From Chloroflexota bacterium (GTDB lineage Bacteria; Chloroflexota; Anaerolineae; Anaerolineales; Anaerolineaceae), in contig JAJFTV010000055.1 of NCBI GenBank assembly GCA_021372725.1, positions 1-32,779 on the forward strand: a stretch of 32,779 bases of DNA. The letters are read 5' to 3'. Of the stretch, positions 1 to 7,332 are shown one piece after another (position 1 is the stretch's first letter; the number at the start of each line of letters is the position of its first letter). The notes under the pieces are model-generated. The model searched no databases and was not told the origin of the DNA. It worked only from the letters and a program-made list of their open reading frames with translations. The translations under genes and the position numbers were made by a program.

Positions 1-375
1 CCGCCCAAGAGCCGGTGACTATTTGGCTGGGTGCGGAAACATTCCCCTCATTGTCATGCTGAGCGCAGCGAAGCATCCGCCCAAGGACCGGCGATGAATG
101 GGCTGGGTGTGGAAACATTCCCCGCATTGTCATGCTGAGCGGGAGCGAAGCATCCGCCCAAGGACCAGTGATGAATGGGCTGGGTGTGGAAACATTCCCC
201 GCATTGTCATGCTGAGCGCAGCGAAGCATCCGCCCAAGAGCCGGTAATGAATGGGCTGGGTGTGGAAACATTCCCCGCATTGTCATGCTGAGCGGGAGCG
301 AAGCATCCGCCCAAGAGCCGGTGACTATTTGGCTTGGTGCGGAAACATATCCCTGGGCGGTCTCCTCGTTATACT
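1..375 (+). repeat. Tandem array of ~76-bp hairpin repeats
   Basis: CCGCCCAAG recurs at 1, 77, 154, 230 and 307, giving periods of 76 or 77 bp. Each full unit contains GTCATGCT, a loop of 11 or 12 nt, and AGCATCCGCCC. ATGCT pairs with AGCAT (first copy 56-60 with 72-76), so every unit can fold into a small stem-loop. The one-base period change comes from loop variants (gagcgcagcga or gagcgggagcga). The array ends in a diverged unit at about 345-372 reading CCCTGGGCGGTCTCCTCG. The same terminus occurs inverted at 22081-22098. No protein-coding role is visible; open frames here follow the repeat. Other copies lie at 9398-9500, 22061-22322, 23866-23945 and 31101-31381. Confidence 0.9.
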
Positions 376-680
376 TTGGCGGGCTGTGAATTCAGGAGAA
401 TCGAAAAAGACAAAACGATTTGCCAAATACTGTGGTATACTAACTCCCGCTCCGGAAACGGAGACACTACAATTTATATGTTTTGATCATTCCAATACGC
501 GGCCCGACCCGAAATGGGTGGGCCCTTTTCATGAAACCAGTCTTTGACCCTCAGGGTGAGGGGTTTCCGCAAGGAAATGCATGACTGAATACCAGACGGG
601 TGGATACCACTCCTCCATGAAATTTGACCTGACAAGTTAAAAAGCGCTGCGGGGTTGTCAAAACGCGAAGGACTATTTTT
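376..680 (+). promoter_or_regulatory. Structured leader upstream of the DEAD-box helicase
   Basis: These 305 bp carry no recognisable gene but several potential stem-loops on the plus strand. They are GGCCC-g-ACCC pairing with GGGT-GGGCC (501-524) followed by TTTTC; CCCTC/GAGGG (548-561); TTTCC-gcaa-GGAAA (564-577); and TGACAA/TTGTCA (630-635 with 655-660). A TATACT hexamer at 436-441 could be a -10 box, but no well-spaced -35 box was found. Long folded leaders are known on several cold-shock and RNA-helicase mRNAs. That this one regulates the helicase is inference. Confidence 0.35.
501..530 (+). terminator. Terminator-like hairpin inside the helicase leader
   Basis: A GC-rich stem of about nine pairs with a one-base bulge (501-510 with 516-524) closes a gaaat loop and is followed by CTTTTC. 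No plus-strand gene lies upstream to be terminated. The position, about 155 bp before the helicase start, therefore suggests an attenuator rather than the end of a transcript. The T-run is short, so termination may be weak. Confidence 0.4.
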
Positions 681-2438
681 ATGACAACCGGGTTTTCCCA
701 GTTCGACCTGCATCCGCAGTTGGTGCAGGCTATTGAAGAGTGCGGCTATAGCATTCCCACACCTATTCAAACCGGCATTATTCCCTTGATGCTGAAGGGC
801 GATGATGTTCTCGGGCAGGCACAAACCGGAACCGGCAAGACCGCCGCTTTCGCACTGCCCATTTTGCACAATCTCCAGCCACGCGGAAAAGTCCAGGCGT
901 TGGTGCTTGCGCCAACCCGCGAACTCGCCATGCAGGTGGCTGACTCCTTTTTTACTTACGGAAAGCATTTAGGGGCACGAGTGCTGGCTATTTACGGTGG
1001 TGCATCTTACAACCGCCAGATTTCCCAGCTAAACAGAGGGGTGGATGTGGTGGTGGGTACCCCCGGGCGACTGCTCGACCTGATCCAACGCAAGTCACTG
1101 GATATCTCCCACGTTCGCACGGTGGTGCTGGATGAAGCAGATGAGATGTTGAGCATGGGCTTTATTGAGGATATCGAAACAATTCTTAAGGAAACCCCGG
1201 CTGAACGGCAGACTGCCCTTTTCTCGGCCACCTTGCCCAAGGAAGTGAGAAAACTGGCTGAACGCTACATGAACGCGCCGCAATCGGTCACCATCCAGCG
1301 CGAGCAGCCGGCAGTGGCAGCCATCGAACAGCGCTATTATCTGGTCAACGCCTCTGATAAACTGGCCGCACTGACCCGCCTGTTTGAAATTGAACCGGTA
1401 CACAGCGCCCTCGTCTTTGCCCGTACCCGTGTTGGTACCGGCGAACTGGCTAATGAGCTGACGAGGCGCGGGTTCCCGGCTGAAACCTTGAATGGTGATC
1501 TGAGCCAGGAGCTGCGCGAGCGCGTGCTCAATCGATTCCGTCAGAATCAGGTCAAGGTGCTGGTGGCAACCGATGTCGCCGCGCGCGGGCTGGATATCGA
1601 GGACATCTCGCATGTCGTCAATTTTGACCTTCCCGAGGACGACGAAATCTACCTGCACCGGATCGGGCGCACAGGACGGGCCGGTAAAAACGGGATCGCG
1701 ATATCACTGATCACCCCGCAGGAACAGTACCGTCTGAGACGGATAGAGTCTTATATCCGTCAAAAGATCACTCGCGCTAACTTGCCTACCGTTGAGGAGA
1801 TTCAACATTTCCGCGATAACCAACTACTCGAAAAGGTGACCGTCTGGCTGCGGCGTGGACGCGCCCAACATGAACGGGATATCACAGATGAATTGATGAA
1901 AGCCGGTTTTGAGCCATTGGATATTGCTGCGGCGGCACTTAAGGTTGCCCGGGCTGAGGAAAAACAACGCCCGATCGATTCTCTCGGTGTGGTGCCGGAA
2001 ATGTCTGCCGAAAGACCCCGTTCCGGGAAACGGCCTGCCGAACGCGGTGGTATATCTCGTGGTCGGGCCGAGCATGCGCGCGGCGGTAACTACAACTCCA
2101 ACAGTGAAAAGTTTGCCCGCGGCCCTGAAAAACGAAAACGAATCGAAAACTTTCCGGCCGGCAGGCAGACACAAACCGGCTTGTCTACGCGGACTTCTCA
2201 CGAAGCCGGCATGGTACGTTTGAGCCTTGGATTGGGACACAAACATGGTGTGCGGCCCAACGAGGTGGTCAGCTCCATTGCGTATTATGCAGAAATCCCC
2301 GGTTCGGCGATTGGCAAGATCCTGATCGATGAGCAGACCACTTTGGTGGATATTCCCGAAGAGTTTGCCCGACAGGCACTGGCAAAGAGCGGTGACTACC
2401 GTATCCACAAACTGCCTGCCACGCTGAAACTGGCCTGA
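681..2438 (+). CDS. DEAD-box ATP-dependent RNA helicase with DbpA-type RNA-binding domain
   Basis: This 585-aa protein is an ATP-driven RNA helicase, a family active in ribosome assembly, mRNA decay and cold adaptation. The order of motifs is canonical: Q-motif GYSIPTPIQ (22-30), Walker A AQTGTGKT (47-54), PTREL (78-82), TPGRLLD (127-133), DEAD (151-154), SAT (182-184), ARGLD (301-305) and HRIGRTGR (326-333). A basic Arg/Gly/Asn-rich linker (about 430-505) leads to a C-terminal DbpA/CsdA-like RNA-binding domain (about 508-585), so it belongs to the DeaD/CshA/DbpA group. The chosen ATG has an AAGGA 8 nt upstream. It stands alone as a transcription unit after a long folded leader. The family call is firm; the particular RNA substrate cannot be read from the sequence. 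Confidence 0.96.
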   Translation: MTTGFSQFDLHPQLVQAIEECGYSIPTPIQTGIIPLMLKGDDVLGQAQTGTGKTAAFALPILHNLQPRGKVQALVLAPTRELAMQVADSFFTYGKHLGARVLAIYGGASYNRQISQLNRGVDVVVGTPGRLLDLIQRKSLDISHVRTVVLDEADEMLSMGFIEDIETILKETPAERQTALFSATLPKEVRKLAERYMNAPQSVTIQREQPAVAAIEQRYYLVNASDKLAALTRLFEIEPVHSALVFARTRVGTGELANELTRRGFPAETLNGDLSQELRERVLNRFRQNQVKVLVATDVAARGLDIEDISHVVNFDLPEDDEIYLHRIGRTGRAGKNGIAISLITPQEQYRLRRIESYIRQKITRANLPTVEEIQHFRDNQLLEKVTVWLRRGRAQHERDITDELMKAGFEPLDIAAAALKVARAEEKQRPIDSLGVVPEMSAERPRSGKRPAERGGISRGRAEHARGGNYNSNSEKFARGPEKRKRIENFPAGRQTQTGLSTRTSHEAGMVRLSLGLGHKHGVRPNEVVSSIAYYAEIPGSAIGKILIDEQTTLVDIPEEFARQALAKSGDYRIHKLPATLKLA

Positions 2439-2469
2439 TACAGTACTCACCCAAACCTGCACTGTTTTT

Positions 2470-2489
2470 CCCTTCCCGAGACGGGAGGG
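2470..2489. repeat. CCCTTCCC palindromic repeat (REP-like)
   Basis: CCCTTCCC, gagac, GGGAGGG forms an imperfect hairpin between the convergent helicase and VOC genes. The same palindrome, with perfect arms, occurs at 8485-8506 and 27903-27927. It has no T-run after the stem on either strand, so it looks more like a dispersed palindrome than a strong terminator, though it sits where one would be expected. Confidence 0.5.
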
Positions 2490-2513
2490 AGCCCGGGTGG
2501 GTTGGGCTAAATA

Positions 2514-2906
2514 TTACTCGCGCGGGCGTTCTATCAGGTCAAACAAAAAACCAAACGGATCGCGCACAACCATGCCGCCTCCGGGAAGCGGGATGAGCGT
2601 GCAGCCGGCGTTCTCCAGATATTTGCTGGCTCCCGCCAGGTCGTTGACATCCAGAGATGGAATAAATAAAGGGGAAGGGTCCCCGCGATGGATGTACAGG
2701 CGTAAGGCTCCACTGTCATACTCCAGATGATCTTTTGATTTGGAGACCAGCCGGAACCCTAGCACGTCTTCATAAAATTCTTCAGCCTTCGCCAGATCAG
2801 ACACATAAACTGCTACATCTGTGTTTGAACGAAAGGAGAAGGACGGAGTCTTAATTCTTTTTGTATCTCTATTGCCCACTTTTCTGCCTGGGTTGTTATT
2901 GATCAT
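2514..2906 (-). CDS. VOC-superfamily (glyoxalase/bleomycin-resistance fold) protein
   Basis: A 130-aa single-domain protein of the vicinal oxygen chelate superfamily, which includes glyoxalases, extradiol dioxygenases and antibiotic-binding proteins. Two beta-alpha-beta-beta-beta modules are visible: DVAVYVSDLAKAEEFYEDVLGF is the typical first helix pattern, and VVRDPFGFLFDLIE is the typical final strands with a terminal Glu in the metal-ligand position. The usual His ligand on the first strand is replaced (DVAVY), so metal binding and catalysis are uncertain. The start at 2906 is chosen because AAAGGA lies 6 nt upstream; a longer frame to 2945 would run through a run of direct repeats and lacks such a site. 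It follows the response regulator on the same strand after 74 bp. The substrate is unknown. Confidence 0.85.
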   Translation of the reverse strand: MINNNPGRKVGNRDTKRIKTPSFSFRSNTDVAVYVSDLAKAEEFYEDVLGFRLVSKSKDHLEYDSGALRLYIHRGDPSPLFIPSLDVNDLAGASKYLENAGCTLIPLPGGGMVVRDPFGFLFDLIERPRE

Positions 2907-2923
2907 ATATGGTCCTTTCGTAA

Positions 2924-2949
2924 CATGTCCTGCATGTCCGCACATGTCC
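2924..2949 (-). promoter_or_regulatory. Three direct GGACATG repeats upstream of the VOC gene
   Basis: CATGTCC occurs at 2924-2930, 2933-2939 and 2943-2949, reading GGACATG toward the VOC gene. The spacing is 9 and 10 bp, close to one helical turn, so the copies face the same side of the DNA. They lie 18 to 43 bp upstream of the chosen start. Such arrays typically bind an oligomeric regulator. The regulator is not identifiable here. Confidence 0.4.
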
Positions 2950-2980
2950 AGGGTACCCTGTAATACTGTTCAGGACAAAT

Positions 2981-3388
2981 TTATGCCATAAACTGAGCAC
3001 ACAAGTCCTTGATGATGGTACGCAGTTCTTCAACCGAGCCGGGTTTGGTGTAAAAACCGGCAATTCCGTACTGACCGCAAAAACGAGCATCTTTTTCATT
3101 TGAAGAAGTGGTTAATACAACGACCGGCAGGTTTTCCAACCGCGGATCGGTTCTGATTTCCTTAAGTGCTGTCCGGCCATCTTTGCAAGGCATGTTCAAA
3201 TCCAGCAAAACAAGGTTGGGAAGTGCAGGATTTTCAACCTCGTTACCCAGAAAGTTCATCAATTCTTCACCATCCTGCAGAAAGTGGGTTTTTATCCCTG
3301 CACAATAACGATTGAGCAGGTCCTGGATTAAAAACTGGTCATCCGGATCGTCTTCGGCAACAAGGAAATAAGGTTCTGAGTTTACCAT
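2981..3388 (-). CDS. Single-domain response regulator (Rcp/CheY-like)
   Basis: This 135-aa protein is a stand-alone receiver domain with no output domain. Acidic pocket residues EDDPDD are at 12-17, the phospho-accepting Asp is in LLDLNMP near residue 63, the switch Thr is in VVLTTS, and the conserved Lys is in YTKPGS. The extended loop with DPDDQFLIQDLL is typical of Rcp1-type regulators that pair with phytochrome-like kinases. Its ATG directly abuts the TAA of the upstream kinase gene (3389), which predicts translational coupling and makes that kinase the natural partner. With no DNA-binding domain it probably works as a phosphotransfer intermediate or by protein contact. Confidence 0.93.
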   Translation of the reverse strand: MVNSEPYFLVAEDDPDDQFLIQDLLNRYCAGIKTHFLQDGEELMNFLGNEVENPALPNLVLLDLNMPCKDGRTALKEIRTDPRLENLPVVVLTTSSNEKDARFCGQYGIAGFYTKPGSVEELRTIIKDLCAQFMA

Positions 3389-5068
3389 TTAAAATACCCC
3401 CGGAAAGAAATCGCGATTAATCTGACGGATGGGGAGTGTGACGGTGAATATTGCTCCCTGGCCGATGTGGCTTTCCACACTAATTTTCCCTCCATGACGT
3501 TCAACTATTTTTCGGCAGATTGCCAGACCCATACCGCTGCCCTCATAATCACGCCGGCTTACAAACCTTCTGAAGAGCTGAAAGAGCTGATCGGCATGTT
3601 CAGCATCAAAACCGATACCATTATCTTTAACCATAATCTTCACTGACCAATCATCAGGCTGCTCCGCATATACCCTGACATACGGCTTGCCGCCCGCAGG
3701 CTGAAACTTGAGCGCATTTCCGACCAGGTTTTGGAAAAGCTGGTGGATCTGCAAAGGATCCGCTTCGATGACAGGCAGGCGATCTGCCTCCACAGTTCCA
3801 CCTGAGAGCTGGAGGCATCGATCGAGATCGGAAAGCACTTCCAGGATGGCCTGGTTCAGGTCAACAGACTGAAACGGTTGAGCGTCGGTGGAAAGCCGTG
3901 AAAACTGCAAAAGCCCCGCCACCATGCTGCGCATCCGGCCGGCAGAATTTTTCAGTCTGTTCAACAGATCACTCTGGCGGTCTGTCAGATTGGCAGATTC
4001 TTCCAGCAGCATGTCGCTGAAAGCTTCTATTTTACGTAATGGCTCTTGCAAGTCATGAGACGCCACAAAGGCAAATTCTTGCAGTTCACGGTTGCTCCGT
4101 TCTAGTTCTGTGGCATACTGGTTCAATGCCTTTTCAGATCGTTTCAAATCGGTGATATCATGCCATACGGCTACCACCCCCGTTTGAACACCGTTTACAA
4201 TCAATGGCGTAGCAGTGACCTGGAGGGTCATCTCTCGCCCTTCCTTGTTTGTCACTTCCAGATGTTCACGAATGACGGGATTACCATTAAGAGCCAGAGA
4301 ACTGGGCAAATCCTTTCTTTCCACAAGGGAGCCGTCCGGGCGGCGGATCTGCATATATTGCACAGCTTCGTCACGGTATTGATGACGGGGATCAAATCCA
4401 TGTGCTTTGGTTGCACTGGTGTTGCATTGATAAATGAATCCATTCCTGTCATACACCATTACCGGATCCTCCATTGCCTCGATAATGGCGTTTAATTCTT
4501 CCACATGGTTTTGAGCTTCGTTCTTTTCCTGTTCTATCTGTTCGGTCAGGATTTGACGTTCTTTTTCGGCCAGTTTCCGTTCCGTAATATTTCTTACGAC
4601 GCTGATCAGTGTGCGCTGTTGATCAATTGTTGCCCCCTGTGAGCTGACTTCAACAGGGAAGATGCTGCCATCCTTGCGGCGGTGGACGGTTTCAAACAAT
4701 AACCCTTCGGCATCTGCACGGCTCATTTGTTCAGCGGTAATGTGTTTGGTGCTGTCGGCGCGCAGATCATGAATGGTGAGGGCTAATAGTTCTTCATAGG
4801 TGTATCCATACTCGCGAAGGGCAGCGGCATTTGCATCCAGGATGTGGCCACTGGTGCGATCCATGAATAAAAGAATGTCCCGGTTGTGAGTAAACAGGAG
4901 CTTAAAACGGTTATCGGTCGTAACTCCCGCTGAGGATTTGAGCGTCAGAATGGCTTCCCGGCATATCTCCAACTGCTGCTCAAGCTCGGCGATCCGGTTG
5001 TGCAAAATTTGATCATCCATTTTACCAGTTGTCAGTTCAAAATCTCCCCTTGCTGAAATTGGTTTCAC
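3389..5068 (-). CDS. Cytoplasmic PAS-PAS sensor histidine kinase
   Basis: This 559-aa kinase lacks transmembrane segments, so it should sense a soluble signal. A short coiled coil (about 18-45) is followed by PAS domain 1 (about 52-165, ending RNITERK), a coiled coil (165-190) and PAS domain 2 (about 192-307, ending HDITDLK). The HisKA domain has the phospho-accepting H338 in FVASHDLQEPLRKI, the form common in phytochrome-type kinases. The ATPase domain shows an N-box (N451), G1 DNGIGFD (482-488) and G2 GSGMGLAI (510-517). The listed start is GTG at 5068 and has no strong ribosome-binding site; ATG at residue 17 (5020) is an alternative. It forms a coupled unit with the single-domain regulator downstream. 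Confidence 0.93.
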   Translation of the reverse strand: MKPISARGDFELTTGKMDDQILHNRIAELEQQLEICREAILTLKSSAGVTTDNRFKLLFTHNRDILLFMDRTSGHILDANAAALREYGYTYEELLALTIHDLRADSTKHITAEQMSRADAEGLLFETVHRRKDGSIFPVEVSSQGATIDQQRTLISVVRNITERKLAEKERQILTEQIEQEKNEAQNHVEELNAIIEAMEDPVMVYDRNGFIYQCNTSATKAHGFDPRHQYRDEAVQYMQIRRPDGSLVERKDLPSSLALNGNPVIREHLEVTNKEGREMTLQVTATPLIVNGVQTGVVAVWHDITDLKRSEKALNQYATELERSNRELQEFAFVASHDLQEPLRKIEAFSDMLLEESANLTDRQSDLLNRLKNSAGRMRSMVAGLLQFSRLSTDAQPFQSVDLNQAILEVLSDLDRCLQLSGGTVEADRLPVIEADPLQIHQLFQNLVGNALKFQPAGGKPYVRVYAEQPDDWSVKIMVKDNGIGFDAEHADQLFQLFRRFVSRRDYEGSGMGLAICRKIVERHGGKISVESHIGQGAIFTVTLPIRQINRDFFPGVF

Positions 5069-5080
5069 ACTTTATTCGGC

Positions 5081-5120
5081 TGGCATAATCTGCAACAGGA
5101 TAATTTTATGTATTATGCCA
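5081..5120 (-). promoter_or_regulatory. Long-spaced inverted repeat upstream of the histidine kinase
   Basis: TGGCATAAT (5081-5089) and ATTATGCCA (5112-5120) are perfect 9-bp inverted arms separated by 22 bp, immediately upstream of the kinase start. The interior is AT-rich and could contain the promoter. The arrangement fits an operator with two half-sites or a folded leader. A second, shorter inverted repeat, CCGGAG/CTCCGG, lies at 5157-5162 and 5174-5179 in the same gap. Confidence 0.4.
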
Positions 5121-5234
5121 TCATCCATCTGGAGACGCAAGGAAGGGTGCAATCATCCGGAGGGAGTGAATATCTCCGGCCAACCCCGCCTGACATATCC
5201 TATTTGTCTTACTCTACCTTGAGAATGCGAATTC

Positions 5235-5263
5235 TTGACAAGTGTACGCCATTGGCGTATAAT
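5235..5263 (+). promoter_or_regulatory. Consensus sigma-70 promoter with embedded operator
   Basis: TTGACA (5235-5240) and TATAAT (5258-5263) are exact consensus hexamers with a 17-bp spacer. Between and overlapping them lies the perfect inverted repeat TACGCC-att-GGCGTA (5245-5259). A dimeric repressor bound there would block polymerase. The HTH protein encoded 60 bp downstream is the obvious candidate, as in autoregulated toxin-antitoxin operons. Confidence 0.85.
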
Positions 5264-5323
5264 ATTTGAAAGAAAAACATTCCCATTGAAGGTGCCAAGA
5301 AGAATTATTGAATAGGAATACTC

Positions 5324-5620
5324 ATGGAAAACGAGCTGTTTACTGAACAGGTTGCCAGTATAAAAGAAGGCGGGCAGATTCTAAGTGGTGAAAAACCACC
5401 GGTGCGGTCTTTTCAATATGACCCGCTGGATATTAAACGCATCCGGGGAAAATACAATCTCACGCAGGAGCAGTTTGCTGCCATGCTGGGTATCAGTGTG
5501 TGCACCTTGCGCAACTGGGAACAAGGCAGACGCAGCCCCGAAGGTCCGGCTATGGTCCTGCTGCGGGTGGCAGACAGGGATCCGCAAGCAGTTTTAGACG
5601 CGGTACGCGCCGAGGCTTAA
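5324..5620 (+). CDS. XRE-family HTH regulator, HigA/NadS-like antitoxin
   Basis: This 98-aa DNA-binding protein has the layout of HigA/NadS-type antitoxins: an extended N-terminal segment (1-35) and an XRE helix-turn-helix at about 37-75 (IKRIRGKYNLTQEQFAAMLGISVCTLRNWEQGRRSPEGPA). The C-terminal tail RVADRDPQAVLDAV is typical of this group. Such antitoxins normally follow a RelE/HigB toxin gene transcribed from the same promoter. Here only about 60 bp separate the promoter from the start codon and no toxin frame is present on either side, so it appears solitary. It may still act as an autorepressor, or regulate the kinase gene that begins 166 bp downstream. Confidence 0.85.
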   Translation: MENELFTEQVASIKEGGQILSGEKPPVRSFQYDPLDIKRIRGKYNLTQEQFAAMLGISVCTLRNWEQGRRSPEGPAMVLLRVADRDPQAVLDAVRAEA

Positions 5621-5786
5621 CCGAGGATATCCTGAAATCCCGCTTTCACCACGCCCCTCGAGAATTGCGTCTCATGGTCAAAAATGGATATAAACCATTC
5701 TTGCCAGTTGCTCAGAATGGATTCATTTTTACAGATCATAGACCAGGGATAAACCGTTTAATGCATGATGAACAGGAATTAATAAA

Positions 5787-7331
5787 ATGGAAAATCCGCT
5801 GCATCTCCTTCTGATCGATGACGACGAAGATGAATATTTCCTGTTGAAGGAGATGGTCTCCCGTGCTCCATTCGAGGGAGTATTGAAGAGACTGGATCTG
5901 GACTGGATTTCGGATTATGAACAAGCGGCTGCTGCGTTAAGAGAATGTCAATACGACATATACCTGATCGACTACCGGTTGGGCAGCCAGAGCGGTCTGG
6001 ACTTGCTGCGAACAGCAACTTCGATCAACTGCAAGGCTCCCATTATTCTATTGACCGGCCAGGGGCATTATGAAATTGACATGGCGGCCATGCAGTTGGG
6101 CGCATCGGATTATCTGGTGAAAGGTGAATTAACGCCGTTTCTGCTGGAACGATCCATCCGCTATGCACTGGAGCGAAAACAACATGAGGAGATTCTGCGT
6201 CGCTCGGAACTTGCCTTAAGGAAGGTCCAGAATGCAGCAAAAATGGGCAGTTGGTACTGCTTTCCCCAGGAAGACCGGATGGAAATATCGGCTGAGGCAT
6301 ATCATCTGTTCAGGATTGAGAAGGACGAGACGACCAGTCAATCGTGGAGCATTGAATATGTGCTGGAAAATTGGATCCATCCTGATGACAGGGCTAAAAT
6401 ACAGCAGACATTCCGGTCAGTCCAGGAAGCCGGAAAACCGGTTGGCCTGGAATGTCAGGTGGTTTGGCCGGATGGTACCATCAGGGAGATATGGGCCGAG
6501 AGGGTGGAGCAGATACTGGACGGTAACGGAAAATTATCCCTGGTGGCCGGTATTGTCCAGGATATCACGGACCGGAAAAAAATTGAAAAAGCTCTGCTGC
6601 AATCTGAAAAAATGGCCGGCCTTGGCACCCTGGCAGCCGGTATGGCGCATGAAATCAACACTCCGCTGCAAGTGATTACAGGGGCGTCTGAAAACATACA
6701 AAACAGGCTGAAAGCGGGCATAGATGTTGGCAGGGAAGAATTGGAACGCCAGGTTGCCCATATCAATGTAAATGCCTGGCGCATTGCTTCCATCGTGCGG
6801 TCACTGCTGGACTATGCTCGCAGTTCCAGCGAAGAGGCGGTCAGTTGTTCATTGAATGAGATTGTGAAAGCCACCCTGCCGCTCACCGCCCGGCAGTTTC
6901 TGGCCTGGTCCAATATAACCATTTCGACCAGTCTTATACCGGATCTTCCCCAGGTAATCTGTGACCCCAACAAATTAATCCAGGTCCTGCTTAATCTGTT
7001 GAACAATGCCCGTGATGCCATGCCGGACGGCGGGCAGATCATGATCGAAACCAGCCTGGATGAGGTCAACAACCAGGTGGTGCTGCGTGTCATCGATACC
7101 GGAACGGGCATCCCTGAACCCATACAGAGCCGGATTTTTGACCCATTTTTCACCAGCAAACCCCCGGGAAAGGGCATCGGTCTGGGGCTTTCCATTTCCA
7201 TGGGGATTGTTCAGGCTGCCGGCGGTGTTTTGGAGCTGGAAAAAAGCTCCAGGACAGGCAGTGCCTTCAGGCTTGCACTCCCCATATCTTCCGTTCCGCG
7301 ATCTTTGAATCATCAGCCATCAGGTGGTTGA
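5787..7331 (+). CDS. Receiver-PAS-histidine kinase hybrid protein
   Basis: This 514-aa soluble protein has an N-terminal receiver (about 1-125; acidic pocket DDDEDE at 11-16, phospho-Asp D62 in LIDYRLG, Thr90, Lys112). A PAS domain (about 145-265, ending QDITDRKK) and a histidine kinase core follow. H288 lies in GMAHEINTPLQ, the N-box is NNARDA (406-411), G1 is DTGTGIP (437-443) and G2 is GKGIGLGLS (461-469). All key residues are present in both modules. A receiver placed in front of a kinase suggests that it receives a phosphoryl group from another kinase, or is itself regulated by one, before signalling onward. No cognate output regulator is adjacent. The gene ends one base before the convergent dehydrogenase gene. 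Confidence 0.93.
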   Translation: MENPLHLLLIDDDEDEYFLLKEMVSRAPFEGVLKRLDLDWISDYEQAAAALRECQYDIYLIDYRLGSQSGLDLLRTATSINCKAPIILLTGQGHYEIDMAAMQLGASDYLVKGELTPFLLERSIRYALERKQHEEILRRSELALRKVQNAAKMGSWYCFPQEDRMEISAEAYHLFRIEKDETTSQSWSIEYVLENWIHPDDRAKIQQTFRSVQEAGKPVGLECQVVWPDGTIREIWAERVEQILDGNGKLSLVAGIVQDITDRKKIEKALLQSEKMAGLGTLAAGMAHEINTPLQVITGASENIQNRLKAGIDVGREELERQVAHINVNAWRIASIVRSLLDYARSSSEEAVSCSLNEIVKATLPLTARQFLAWSNITISTSLIPDLPQVICDPNKLIQVLLNLLNNARDAMPDGGQIMIETSLDEVNNQVVLRVIDTGTGIPEPIQSRIFDPFFTSKPPGKGIGLGLSISMGIVQAAGGVLELEKSSRTGSAFRLALPISSVPRSLNHQPSGG

Positions 7332-7332
7332 T

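Noticed and set aside
1..345. CRISPR array
   Set aside because: The ~76-bp units are nearly identical along their whole length, with no unique spacers, and no cas gene is present.
420..441. Promoter made of TTGCCA (420-425) and TATACT (436-441)
   Set aside because: The spacer is only 10 bp, too short for a sigma-70 promoter.
251..547. Open frame of 98 aa over the first repeat array
   Set aside because: It is translated repeat sequence; it lacks a ribosome-binding site and recognisable motifs.
5264..5323. Tail of a toxin gene before the HigA-like antitoxin
   Set aside because: A short frame ends in a stop here, but too few residues remain to recognise any toxin family.
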